Shown: piece by piece, positions 10,590 through 22,383 of the stretch
Position numbering within the stretch: the first letter of the stretch is position 1
Layout: the number at the start of each line of letters is the position of its first letter
Assembly (NCBI GenBank): GCA_030737875.1
Contig: CM060912.1
Span: 331,192,731-331,256,730, forward strand
Length of the DNA: 64,000 nt
Direction of reading: 5' to 3'
Source of the DNA: Allium sativum
Taxonomy: Eukaryota > Streptophyta > Magnoliopsida > Asparagales > Amaryllidaceae
Translations under genes and position numbers: made by a program
The notes under the pieces: model-generated
What the model was told of the DNA's origin: nothing
The model's input: only the letters and a program-made list of their open reading frames with translations
Database searches by the model: none

Positions 10590-11640
10590 TGCGGGGTACT
10601 AGGTGCCTCCGGTTTCGTTCAGACCCAGAACGGACTTGTAAATGGACTGTGTGTCTGACATCGGATTTCATTCTGTGTGACTGATATCGGTTGCATAGGA
10701 TGGTTTGCCTGTGTGGCATGCTAAGATGCAAATGATCAAGGCTTCTGTTGAAAAGCAAAGTCTTGTGGTGATGATCAAAGCACGGCCTTTGTGGCGTAGC
10801 TTTGTGTAACGTTTACCTCGCGTGTTTCACACCCGGTATGAACCAAAAACGGGAGACGGACGTCAGGGAGGGCATGCGTTTCTTTCTAGTTAGAAGTGGC
10901 GTCAGTGGTTTTACACGCCCTGACGAGTTTGACTTATGTGGTTGTTGCTGTTGCGAGGCGCCTCGGTTATATCGGTTTCGGCCGAATGCATTCTGGTCGG
11001 CTGACGGACCAGACTTACACCCCATAGGGTGGGGAGACGTAGTGTTCAGGCATTTTAATCCACATCGGTGGACCGGCCCTGAGGATCCAAGGGCCCACCT
11101 GTGTCTGGGTCCTGAGACACGGACTAGAGCGTCTCGAATCGGTTGAGGACTATCTTTTGCCTCGGTTCATAGATGGAAATCCAATTTCCAAATACGTGAC
11201 ATTTGCGGTTTTAATTGTAAAACTAGTATGGCGACATGATATATGGTACCCATGCCGCCTATGATTGATACTTATGATTTGAAGTTGTTTTATACACTAT
11301 GCACTTATAATAGTATCAAACAATTTGTTTTAACCGTATCAAGCATTCTTTGGCTGTTATAAGGGAAAACCCTATCCTCGGCTGCGTTGCATTGTGTGAT
11401 GGGACCTGGGTCTTATAACAGCTTCATTTTTCTTTATTTAGCATTGCGCTGTTTGTTTTATGCACTGGAATTCTTGGGAGGAAACCCGTTCCGTGTTATA
11501 CGGCGTGGTCCCTTGATTTACCTAATGATTTAAAATAAAGATTAATAACTGTTTTAGTTCTCACACCAGTCCCATGACTGACCTGGAGTTTATTGTTTTG
11601 ACCTAAACTCTGGGTGCCCCTATTTTGACACGGGCAGCTA
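10590..11640 (+). other. Cross-family conserved non-coding block in the 3' part of the giant LTR
   Basis: Segments of this block recur in the solo LTRs at 26690-27760 (minus) and 48770-49930 (plus) and, more diverged, in the long-LTR element at 54060-54780, 58020-58760 and 62700-63550 (minus). Landmarks include GTTTCGTTCAGACCCAGAAC near 10611 and ACACCAGTCCCATGACTGAC near 11563. A 114-codon frame at 10802-11146 is not under coding constraint (see rejected items). Confidence 0.8.
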
Positions 11641-11946
11641 GTAGTTTTGGTTTTGCAGATTTATATTCACAGGATCCTGGTTTACAGCTGGAACGATATC
11701 CGGAAAGCTTTGTATCCGTATATCTCATTCTAGTTGTGTATTGTATTATTTTCCGCTGCTATGTATTTAAATGTAATTTAAATCTCTGATATTTCTGTGT
11801 AATATTCATTTATACTCTGTATATTCTTGTAATCTGATGCACTGTTGTTATATATAGTGAAATGTTCTTCTGTATGTGTCCTGCTGTGGTTTGTTCTCGA
11901 ACTATCCGACGCTTTCCTTTACGGGGAAGTTGCGGGTCTTTACACG

Positions 11947-11963
11947 TGGTATCAGAGCTTTGG
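11947..11963 (+). promoter_or_regulatory. Primer-binding site (tRNA-iMet type)
   Basis: TGGTATCAGAGC, two bases after the LTR end, is the classic plant PBS complementary to the 3' end of initiator-Met tRNA. Its 3' part lies in a perfect 8-bp hairpin (11955-11962 with 11968-11975). Confidence 0.95.
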
Positions 11964-12047
11964 TTTACAAAGCTCAGAGAATAAGGCACATTAGAACCAT
12001 ACGAAAGAATTCATCAGATATTGGATTAGCAATATCCAATTAGAATG

Positions 12048-12086
12048 ACTCGTTAGAGATAGGATCAGTAGTATCCTAGAACGAGT
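12048..12086 (+). ncRNA. Two-tier leader hairpin (candidate packaging or dimerisation signal)
   Basis: Outer arms ACTCGTT (12048-12054) and AACGAGT (12080-12086) pair fully. An AGAGA bulge leads to inner arms TAGGAT (12060-12065) and ATCCTA (12073-12078) around a 7-nt loop. A homologous hairpin with compensatory changes lies at 57559-57597 on the minus strand. The position just after the PBS is where retroelement packaging and dimerisation signals usually sit; the role is inferred. Confidence 0.7.
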
Positions 12087-12959
12087 GTGAATAGTATATT
12101 TTTCAAATGAAAACAAATTTTGTTTTGAAAATTTAAATCAATTATTCGTATTTGATTATTTATTTTATATTGATTAGGACAATCCGATATATAAAGATTT
12201 TGCATATATGTCTTGCAAACGTGTATTCGAAGTTTTAATATATTGGGTAGATATAGAATCCCTCTAGTGCCCGGGAGTAATTCTGGTGATGGGGCACTGT
12301 CGCCAGTATTTATTTTCGAGTGACGAAAGTGAGATTTCTATATATTTCCTATTGACTGGTGTGAGAACCAAAATTAGATAGGGCCTATTGTTGTGATTTG
12401 GCATCAAAAATCTGATTCTTGACTATGTATCAAAATTATGAATTTGAAACTCTAATTCACTAATTGATTGATGTTTGTGTTGTTTGTTTATTTGTTTGCT
12501 AATTTTTAACCAATTAGCCTAATTGAATCAAATATTGAATTATATTGAAAATTGGTTGCATTTGCTTGCATATACAAGTATATCATTGAACAGGTCATAG
12601 CAAGGAGGCTAGAGCAGAGAATAAAATTTGTTTGCCCGACAAATAGGTACATGTTTACTACATAATTTCCTGTTTTGTTTGGGTGATGATGATTTTGTGA
12701 GCCTATTGGCTAGCCGCTTGGCTTTTTCATTTTCTTTTTGAGATCTGAAGGACCGGGGAAGCTATTTGAAATTCCCCGATGCTCCCATTGCAGGGGAGGT
12801 TATGGCGAAATTTTTCGAAAATTTAGGGTGTTAGCCAAATTTTTGAAATTTTAGAAATTCTCAGAAACTGAAAAGTTGGAGAATGGAAGCCAGATCGAAC
12901 GTAGAGCTGAATAATCAAACCACTTTCGACTTTGTTCCTTTTCGGGGACGAAAAGTTTT

Positions 12960-12971
12960 AAGTGGGGGAGA
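12960..12971 (+). promoter_or_regulatory. Polypurine tract
   Basis: AAGTGGGGGAGA directly upstream of the 3' LTR (12973). The hairpin-forming TTTTCGGGGACGAAAA precedes it, nearly the same as in the gypsy element at 38790-38827. Confidence 0.92.
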
Positions 12972-12972
12972 T

Positions 12973-15900
12973 TGTAACAACCCGTAAAATGCGAGCCAGT
13001 TTGAAAATTTTAAATTGGCAATTTTAGCGAATTTTGATTATTTAAAATAGATTATTTTAAATAATATCGACGAGAAAATCTATTTTGAATATAATTAGAA
13101 CGTATATATTATATACGTCGTCGTTAGAATATATAATAATTATATATAATTATAAAAGGAATTGAAAATGGCGCGGTAGTTCGAAAATTCGATTTCTAAT
13201 TTCAAATGAATATACAGAATTCAATATAAGTCAGAATTGAACGAAACAAGAAATATTTGAATCTGTATAACTATATCTTTGTAACGAAGTTAACAAACTG
13301 AGATTTCATTTTAGAAATGATAAGATATGTCCAGTTTAAAATTAGAAATAGTCGCTGTGGAATTTATATATATTTTTATATATATATAAGGCCCTTAAAA
13401 ATAGCAATTTTGCAAACGACCTCGGATTTCGACGAAACCACTTTTGTTGGGTCCGCAGTGTAAAGTTATTGCTAGATTCCAAATTTCATAATTTTCCGAA
13501 TCAATATGTGAGCGTGGCAAAGGAAAACGCGTTTGACCAGTTTCTGTTGAATTTAATCGACTGGAAATTTGCCATTTTGCAAACGGTCTCAGAATTCGAT
13601 GAAACTAGTTTTGTTAGGACCGTATCGTCAATACGAAGCTAGAAAATATTTTTCTGGAATTTTTCTAGTTAGTATGTGACCCCGGTAATTTGAAATATGC
13701 GTTTAAAATTCAATATAGTGATTTAAATGTAAATTCAACGGAAACTGATTGTAACGATCAAATCAGCTTGCGATACATATCCCATTGTGTTCGGAATGGG
13801 GGTGAAACGCTATGGACGACAGGCGGTGGACCTCGTTTAGAGGTCGTATGTAAAAGTCCCTTTTTAGAAATTAAATAATTAAATTAAATAAGAAAAAAAA
13901 AACATTTTTCTCTCCCCTTATCCTTCGTTCTGGCCCCCCCCCCCGTTCACTTCGATTTCAACCAAAAGAAAGAAAAAAAAAAAAACCCTAAACCCTAAAT
14001 CGATCGCGCGCCTCCCCCATCAGCGCCGCGCCGCCTCATCGAGCCCCCACCCTCGCTCCGTCGCCCCTCCGCTATCGCCAGGCCCTCTCTCCTCCCCCTC
14101 GCGACTCTTTCCTCCTCCCTCCTCCACACGAGGACAGCGAGCGCCCCCCCCCCCCCCCCCCGAACCCTAGAACCGCCGACGCGAGCTCCTCCGACCAGGC
14201 GAGCTCCTCCGACCAGGCCCCTCGCGTCAGCCCCCCTGTAAGTTTTTAATTTATTTATTTTACTTTTATTTTTATTTAAAACATAATTAGAAAACTGATT
14301 TTAACGCATTTTTAAAAACTGATTTTAACGCATTTTTAAAAACTGATTTTAACGCATTTTTAAAAACTGATTTTAAAAGCATTTTAAAAACTGATTTTAA
14401 AGCATTTTTAAAAACTGATTTTAAAAGCATTTTGAAAACTGATTTTAAAATAAAAGTAAAAAACTGATTTTTAGAAAAAGGTTTGAATACCAAAGACTTG
14501 ATTTTTTTTTATAAGGCGAAAAATATGATTTTTATATATAGAACTTCGAAATAAAAATATGATTTTTATATATAGAACTTCGAGATAAAAATATGATTCT
14601 TATATATAGAACTTCGAAAGAAAAATATAGTTTTTATGTTTTGAACTTCGAAAGAAAAATATAGTTTTTATGTGTTTTGAACTTCGAAAGAAAAATATAG
14701 TTTTTATGTTTTAAACTTCGAAAGAAAAATATAGTTTTTATGTTTTGAACTTCGAAAGAAAATAGAATTTTTATATATTGAACTTCGATAGAAAAATAGA
14801 ATTTTTGTATATTGAACTTCGAAATAAAATGTGATTTTTATATATTGAATAACATAGTAAAAATTCGATTTTTATATATATTGAATAGCGAAGTAAAAAT
14901 GTGATTTTTACGTATGTAGTGAAAGCAGCAACGAAGGTGACAAAAAGGCGAAACGACGAAGACTTCTGCAAAGGAGTGCCGTGGAGCTAGGATAGCTAAT
15001 CTGTGAGAATTTCTCACCCTTCAATTTATTTTCTAGTTATATATATATACTAGGATGCAGACGGTGTTTAGTAGCACCCGACACAATCGTCCACAGACCA
15101 TGGACTTGTTTGTTTGGCTGTTTGGTGATTGATTGCGATATTGGTTTGAATGTGGTTTGTGGTGTGAAAAATCGAATCGATAAATTGGTTAGGATTAGAC
15201 GTGCGCCGTTATAAGGCGAAGGAGTAAGGCTAGGTTAGACCCTTACTCCAAATTTTGTGGTTTGCATAACGAAAGTGAATTTGATTGATATGTGAATGGC
15301 GTGGGCCTTCACTAGACCGGGGACAAGGCTAGGCCTTATCCCGTTTTTAGTATCGTGCCGTTATGCCGCCGAAATTTTCTAAAATATGTTAGAAAAATAA
15401 AAATATCATTTTATTGAATAAATGAATTGAATAGAAATTCATAAGTTGAAATAAAATGTTTTATCGTTAAAAATATAATTTTTAACGTGAAGTGAATAAA
15501 ATAGAATATTCATTTACAAACCAGATGGTTTGTTTATGTACACCTATTTGAATGACATTGATTGGGACGATAAATTTTACACATCGCCCAACAGCACAAA
15601 TAAAATATGTGTTTGATTGTTTGAAACCCCACACGGGTGTTGGGATGAAATTTGAAGTTCACTCATCCTGATTGATTGAATATGTCGATCGATTGATTGA
15701 CAGGCTGTTATAAGCGTTGAATATCTATATTTGATGCTTTTACAGTGTAGTGCACTTTGGTTGATGGTTGATTATTTTCAATGTTAGTATATACATGTGT
15801 TGTATGAAAATCCATATAATTAACTTTATATGGTGATTGATTGGGCCTCATTCCAATTTGAAAAATAAAGAATATTATAAAATAAAAGTTCATGTGTTGA

Positions 15901-18900
15901 CAGTACTCATTCATTGAGATTGGTCATGTGTTGAACGAAATATTTTGATAATAACAACTATTTTGAAAAAGAAATATTTGAAATAGAATATTTGAAAATA
16001 GAAATTTATGAAGCCGTGTTGATTAGATTGACGCCATTTTGACGTGAATCGATATTTATATCGATTTTATTCATCTTAAAAATGAATATTGAAAAGTGAT
16101 TTCGAAATCGAATATTTTGAATTGAATTGAAAACGATTTCGAAATGAATTGAATTGAAAACGATTTCGAAATGAATTGAATTGAAAACGATTTCGAAATG
16201 AATTGAATTGAAAACGATTTCGAAATGAATTGAATTGAAAGCGATTTTGAAATGAATTGAAAATGAATTCAAATTGAATTGAAATTTGAATTGAATAGAA
16301 ATGAATTTTGAAACAAATTTATAAAGAAGAATTCAATTTTGATTTGAATTGAAATGGAAGTTGAAACTGCTTTTGAAACGAATTTAAAACTATTAATATA
16401 ATTCGTTTTAAATAGAAATCGACGAAGTATATATTATATATATTATATATATAATATAATGGCCTGAATAGAACGCGCCGCGTCGCGGCAGTTCGCGAAT
16501 TTCGACCATTTATTTCAAGCGGACATTACGGGAGATCCGACCGTCGGATTCTCCTAAAACCGGAACCGTTGGGTTCGTATCGAAAAGAGCTTTCTAATGA
16601 ATGTTAGAAATTTGAAATCTAACGGTTGGATTTGGAGATACGTCCAAATCAAATTCGAAAAAGGTCGCTGTAAGTGCAGTTCGATGGCCGTTAATGGAAA
16701 TCGACTGTACGGGCCTTGATAAAATTATTAAAAATAGTAATAATTTGTGTAAAATCATAAGAAATGATTTGTGAAAGTTTGGGATGAAAAACTCCATATT
16801 TGAAAAGATAAAAATAGATTTTTATCGAAATGAACTAGTTTTGAACTAGAATTATAATTCTATTTATTTTTAAATAAATAAATTGAATTCGAAAAGGGTT
16901 TTAAAAGTAACCAAAATTCCAATGATTGCATTGGAGTGGATTTGAATCGAAATTGTCTTTGGAATATTTCGATGTTGGAATTCGGGATTATACAGGTGTT
17001 GTTATGGAAATTTGAAAGATATATATTTATATCGTTATTTCCAATACGACATTTGTTAATCGTAGAATTTGATATTGAATATAAGCCGGGATATTTTCTA
17101 TTCAGAGCCTTGCATTTAATATCAAATGTGATAGGGTTTGTCGTGAATGGTGTCTTCACTAACACTGTTCTTGAACCCAGTTGAGAAAAGATTAAATCTT
17201 TTTATTTAGATTTAATGAAGTGTACCAATTAAATAATATTTAATTGGAATTGAATATCGAATGTGATTTGGGTTTGTCGTGAATGGTGTCTTCACTAACA
17301 CTGTTCTTGAACCCAGTTGAGAAAAGATTAAATCTTTTTATTTAGATTTAATGAAGTGTACCAATTAAATAATATTTAATTGGAATTGAATATCGAATGT
17401 GATTTGGGTTTGTCGTGAATGGTGTCTTCACTAACACTGTTCTTGAACCCAGTTGAGAAAAGATTAAATCTTTTTATTTAGATTTAATGAAGTGTACCAA
17501 TTAAATGATATTTAATTGGAATTGAATTGGTATTGATTTTTGGGTTTATCGTGAACAGTGTTTTAAATAACACTTGTTCTTTAACCCGATAATTAATGGA
17601 ATGTGATTTTGCGTTTATCGTGAATCGTGTTTTAAATGACACTGATTCTTTAACCCAGATAAGGATTAAAACTAAGTGGAGTTTTAATGAATCTTTAATT
17701 AGATTGAAAAGATCGAGAATGGAGTATCACCAGTTTTGCTCCAGGCGATAGTTAAATCTTTAATTAGATTTGAACGTGAAATTTAGAAACTAACTGTCGG
17801 TTAGCCAAGCAGAATGGTTTTCTGGATATTGATCTGATGTTGGTTTCGGCCTTCGGGGTTAATATTTGGGGAATTATTCTCTTGATTAATTTACGGTTAG
17901 TGACTAATGAATTGGAATGAGGCGTATGTTGTGTTTGTGTAACACTTATTTAAAATATACGCGAGTTATTCTGAAAGGCGGGGTTTATCCCATTCTGAAT
18001 AACTGATGCGACGATAAGTCGAAGATGAAGACGATGGTCGAAGACCGGAGGTCTTCACGTCGTTTGGGTGATAACTGATGATCTTGATTGGGCTGTACAC
18101 CCAAGAAGATGGAAACAGTTAGTGATCGTCCAGACGTACTTGGAGATCGATGGATATGCGGGGTACTAGGTGCCTCCGGTTTCGTTCAGACCCAGAACGG
18201 ACTTGTAAATGGACTGTGTGTCTGACATCGGATTTCATTCTGTGTGACTGATATCGGTTGCATAGGATGGTTTGCCTGTGTGGCATGCTAAGATGCAAAT
18301 GATCAAGGCTTCTGTTGAAAAGCAAAGTCTTGTGGTGATGATCAAAGCACGGCCTTTGTGGCGTAGCTTTGTGTAACGTTTACCTCGCGTGTTTCACACC
18401 CGGTATGAACCAAAAACGGGAGACGGACGTCAGGGAGGGCATGCGTTTCTTTCTAGTTAGAAGTGGCGTCAGTGGTTTTACACGCCCTGACGAGTTTGAC
18501 TTATGTGGTTGTTGCTGTTGCGAGGCGCCTCGGTTATATCGGTTTCGGCCGAATGCATTCTGGTCGGCTGACGGACCAGACTTACACCCCATAGGGTGGG
18601 GAGACGTAGTGTTCAGGCATTTTAATCCACATCGGTGGACCGGCCCTGAGGATCCAAGGGCCCACCTGTGTCTGGGTCCTGAGACACGGACTAGAGCGTC
18701 TCGAATCGGTTGAGGACTATCTTTTGCCTCGGTTCATAGATGGAAATCCAATTTCCAAATACGTGACATTTGCGGTTTTAATTGTAAAACTAGTATGGCG
18801 ACATGATATATGGTACCCATGCCGCCTATGATTGATACTTATGATTTGAAGTTGTTTTATACACTATGCACTTATAATAGTATCAAACAATTTGTTTTAA

Positions 18901-19511
18901 CCGTATCAAGCATTCTTTGGCTGTTATAAGGGAAAACCCTATCCTCGGCTGCGTTGCATTGTGTGATGGGACCTGGGTCTTATAACAGCTTCATTTTTCT
19001 TTATTTAGCATTGCGCTGTTTGTTTTATGCACTGGAATTCTTGGGAGGAAACCCGTTCCGTGTTATACGGCGTGGTCCCTTGATTTACCTAATGATTTAA
19101 AATAAAGATTAATAACTGTTTTAGTTCTCACACCAGTCCCATGACTGACCTGGAGTTTATTGTTTTGACCTAAACTCTGGGTGCCCCTATTTTGACACGG
19201 GCAGCTAGTAGTTTTGGTTTTGCAGATTTATATTCACAGGATCCTGGTTTACAGCTGGAACGATATCCGGAAAGCTTTGTATCCGTATATCTCATTCTAG
19301 TTGTGTATTGTATTATTTTCCGCTGCTATGTATTTAAATGTAATTTAAATCTCTGATATTTCTGTGTAATATTCATTTATACTCTGTATATTCTTGTAAT
19401 CTGATGCACTGTTGTTATATATAGTGAAATGTTCTTCTGTATGTGTCCTGCTGTGGTTTGTTCTCGAACTATCCGACGCTTTCCTTTACGGGGAAGTTGC
19501 GGGTCTTTACA
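12973..19511 (+). repeat. 3' giant LTR
   Basis: 6539 bp, near-identical to 5404-11944 with every internal repeat array preserved at an offset of 7565-7569 bp. Differences seen are a handful of substitutions and length changes in poly-A, poly-C and one TG step. Confidence 0.95.
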
Positions 19512-19516
19512 CGCCA
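19512..19516. repeat. Target-site duplication CGCCA (right)
   Basis: Matches 5399-5403 and immediately follows the terminal TTTACA of the 3' giant LTR. Confidence 0.95.
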
Positions 19517-20153
19517 TATCAACTAGCCTCTCAAAGGTGGCCCCCATAGGGATGTGGGTCATAGCTAACCCATGTAGTGGCTCGTTCAAACCCTTTACTA
19601 ATCTCAGGGCCTTCTTTTCGGGTGTATTCACCAAGTCCAAGCCAAATCTCGCCAACTGATTGAACTTGTTGATGTATTCTTTCACTGGTAGATTCCCTTG
19701 CTTCAACGCAAAAAATCTTTCCATATATAATTTCTCTTCAGCCCGTGAGAGAAACTTTGCCTCAAACCTATGCCTGAAATCCGACAATGTATCATCTGGA
19801 CGTTCTCCATTAGTGACCTCCCACCAAAACGAAGCTTCGTCCTTCATCAACCAAGCAGCCAATTGGACCTTCTTACAATCGTCCAAATCGAAAATGCCAA
19901 ACAGATCCTCCACTTCTTTCAACCAATTTCTAGCTTCAATGAACGTTTAAGACCCACTAAAAGATTTTTCACCCATCGAACGAAAGTCTTTGCATATCTT
20001 TGAGAAAGTATCTGCACACGGAGGAATGACTGGAGCTGGGGGAGGAAGAGGAAGAACGTTGGTCGGTCCCGCGGCAGCGGCCCTAGCCTCGAGATATTGA
20101 CGAAACCAACCGGGTACATGAACACCGTCTGGTATCTCAGATGCTCCAGACAT
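19517..20153 (-). pseudogene. Gag N-terminal part of the minus-strand gypsy element
   Basis: Starts at ATG (20153-20151) with MSGASEIPDGVHVPGWFRQ, and continues in one frame through a retrotransposon-gag domain with NWLKE-like, FWWEV, EAKFLSRAEE and FNQLARFGLDLVNTPEKKAL stretches. A single nonsense codon (TAA, 19947-19949) interrupts the frame where the paralogous copy at 35507 reads a Glu. The frame then runs into the giant-LTR insertion; the rest of gag resumes at 5398. Gag forms the virus-like particle that packages the element RNA. The start is supported by matching the other copy's MSQELNLPEGVPIPGWFRR. Confidence 0.88.
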
Positions 20154-20340
20154 GCTGAAAAGAAAAGGAAAGAGTTTTAAAACAAGGGAAGTGAAAGAGA
20201 GATGTATGGCTTGCGCGGATTATGCTCTTTAAAGTAATTTTTCCTTGAAAATAGCTTCTTTAAAAAAGTTTTTGAAAATACTTTCTAGGAAAATAATACT
20301 TTTGAAAACACTTTTCAAAACTTTTTATATGTTCTTGTAA
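20154..20340 (-). other. Leader of the minus-strand gypsy element with an A/T hairpin
   Basis: Non-coding stretch between PBS and gag ATG. A perfect 9-bp hairpin, TTTTGAAAA/TTTTCAAAA (20300-20308 with 20312-20320), has a counterpart at the same relative position of the plus-strand gypsy element (35358-35380). The stretch before the ATG is pyrimidine-rich and ends in TTTTCAGC. Confidence 0.6.
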
Positions 20341-20357
20341 CCATAGCTCTGAAACCA
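20341..20357 (-). promoter_or_regulatory. Primer-binding site of the minus-strand gypsy element
   Basis: TGGTTTCAGAGC on the minus strand, two bases from the LTR end at 20360. One mismatch (A to T) from the usual tRNA-iMet complement. Confidence 0.88.
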
Positions 20358-22339
20358 CGTGTAACACCCCATGTCCAATAATGTCACTCACAAAGGGAAT
20401 GCATCAATGTCCATGAAACGTTATTGTTTTATAGAACAGATGAATTACAAGAATAAATAAATAAAACAACACAGCGGAAGTTAAAACTTATTTCATAGCA
20501 TCATAACTCAAAACGGGTTTACATAAGTAGTCTCCAAAACCATTACATCAGGATCAATAGTCTTTTCTAAAAACTTCAAAGTACATAAAGAAGCAAATAC
20601 TTAAATAACATAAATGCATAAATCCCCACTGAGCATAAGCAAAGCCATAAAGATGAGAGAGTCCCAAGTGATACATCTACTCTCTTCAAGCAACTGAAAG
20701 AAATCAGCACTAAGTTGTAGTATTCCCTCCTTGCAAACGTGAGGGGGGAAAAAGGAAGAAAAGAGGTGGAAAGAAAAGGGGGTCAGACATAAAGTTTGGC
20801 GAGTGCGATAACTTTAACAATATAATTATCAAAATAACTAGGCTAAGGCATAAGCTGGAAAATAAGGAAATGACTGTGAATAATTGGATATGACAGAGCA
20901 AATAAGACGAACAAAGATAGTGTTAAAGGCGCCGCTAATCACTATAAGATAATTACTATACTGCACCACTACTAGTCATCCTAAAGGTTGATCCCGCCTA
21001 CAGAACTTAATACTGCTAATGGTAGTTTCGTGTACCCCTAGCTACCTCCATAGGTGTCGTCTGCCCCTATCTCCACTAGGTGTACCTACTACCCCCATTC
21101 GATCGGCGCCCTAACTCGTAGATACCCGTGCTGGCCCCACAGTGGGGTGTATCACTCCCCAAAGTGGCAACCCGATACAACCAAAAATGCATGGCTTATA
21201 TCTACACGATGCAACAACGTCTTACCTACCAGCCTGGGCCCACACACACATATGAACCCGTTGGACTTACGCGACCACCGCTTACCCGTTTTGACCTCTT
21301 ACAATCAAATCCAGTACGCATGTCCCGTCCTCGACTTGGGTCGAGCCCACAAAGATACTTAAATGGGTTACTGGTTTGAAAAGGTCCCCCATGCATGACA
21401 CAAGCTTTTCCACCTATGCTTGGTCCCCTCTAAGGTTTTTCCCACTTAACCCCATTCTTATTCATGTCTTCTTACATGTTTCAATCTTGGTTAAGTGCAT
21501 CTAATCATATTTCGAATACCACCCAAGGCACCCACTAAATTCCACATGCACCTAAGGCACCCACTTAACCCCCACATTTCCCACTACATGTTTATCTGGT
21601 TAAGTGTTTCTTAATTCATTAAGACCGTAACCTTGTATAGACCTCCCACATTAGTCTGGCATTTGTGGCAGCTGGATTTGCCGGGCGGGTCCGGGCAGTC
21701 TTACAACACAAATGAGCCTAACCTCGTGTCCTTACAACTGTTACGCATTTAATTTATGCCTAAGACCTCCCACATTAGATTGGCATTTTTGGCTGCTGGA
21801 TTTTCCAGGCGGGTCCGGGCAGTCTTACACCACAAAAGAGTCTAACCTCATGTCTTAGGCGATTAATTACATAATTAATTATCCCCAATTTGAATTAATT
21901 TCCCTATTCAAATTGTCAATCAATTACAAATTTAACTATGTCCATAATTAACACCTTAATTATGTCCATCTATTTATGGTATATAAAATTATACCAATTA
22001 ACATCACATTTAAGGCATTTATGCCAATTATCAATATTAAATCTTTTAATATTATCCCATTGCCCCACGTTGTACGTTCATTTGTTTAATGTGAAATATA
22101 AGTTAGACTCTAATAGTCTAACTTATGGAATAAAGAGAAAACATCATAACATGCATAGAATAAAAACTAGATCTAAACATAAGGGGTGAACTTGCATGTG
22201 TGAACAATGTTTTGCATCTAAAACTTGCATAGGCCAAAGTCACAAACTTGCCTAAACTATGGATGTCATAGATCTAATCATAAGGTGTAAACTTGCATAG
22301 GCAATAGTCACAAACTTACATTACATGATTCATACTCCA

Positions 22340-22383
<44 letters not shown>

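Larger units (their letters stand above)
5404..11944 (+). repeat. 5' giant LTR
   Basis: 6541 bp, TGTAACAACCC...GGTCTTTACA. In order it holds an A/T-rich 5' part, a G+C-rich leader-like block (about 6426-6673), tandem repeats of 24, about 34, 27 and 136 bp, a box shared with gypsy internal DNA (10269-10316) and a block of about 1 kb conserved across families (about 10590-11640). The open frames inside it are by-products of these repeats and not genes. Confidence 0.95.
11945..12972 (+). other. Non-coding internal domain of the giant-LTR element
   Basis: 1028 bp between the LTRs with the PBS at its left end and the PPT at its right end. No open frame with retroelement motifs is visible. Structured elements lie in the first 150 nt. 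Three short blocks before the PPT (12631-12646, 12712-12742, 12800-12818) recur in the same order in the interior of the element at 53657-62274. Confidence 0.9.
5404..19511 (+). mobile_element. Giant-LTR non-autonomous retrotransposon (6.54-kb LTRs, 1.03-kb interior)
   Basis: Two direct repeats, 5404-11944 (6541 bp) and 12973-19511 (6539 bp), flank only 1028 bp. The ends are TGTAAC...TTTACA, the TSD is perfect (CGCCA), the tRNA-iMet-type PBS starts at 11947 and the PPT is at 12960-12971. I spotted only about ten base changes plus homopolymer-length differences between the LTRs, so insertion was very recent. No gag, protease, RT or integrase motif is present, so movement must have relied on proteins from another element. 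LARD elements also have long LTRs but a larger interior; TRIMs have short LTRs. This LTR-dominated layout fits neither class well. Confidence 0.95.

Noticed and set aside
10802..11146. 114-codon frame in the giant LTR whose middle resembles a frame at 27230-27451 (minus)
   Set aside because: Comparing codons over the best-aligned part, I count about four amino-acid-changing differences and one silent one. The same region of the third family (49160-49400) has stops, and the frame lacks any known domain. The similarity is conserved non-coding DNA.
19377..19516. Extension of the minus-strand gag frame into the giant LTR
   Set aside because: The last 45 or so codons are LTR sequence read by chance; real gag stops at the TSD and resumes at 5398.
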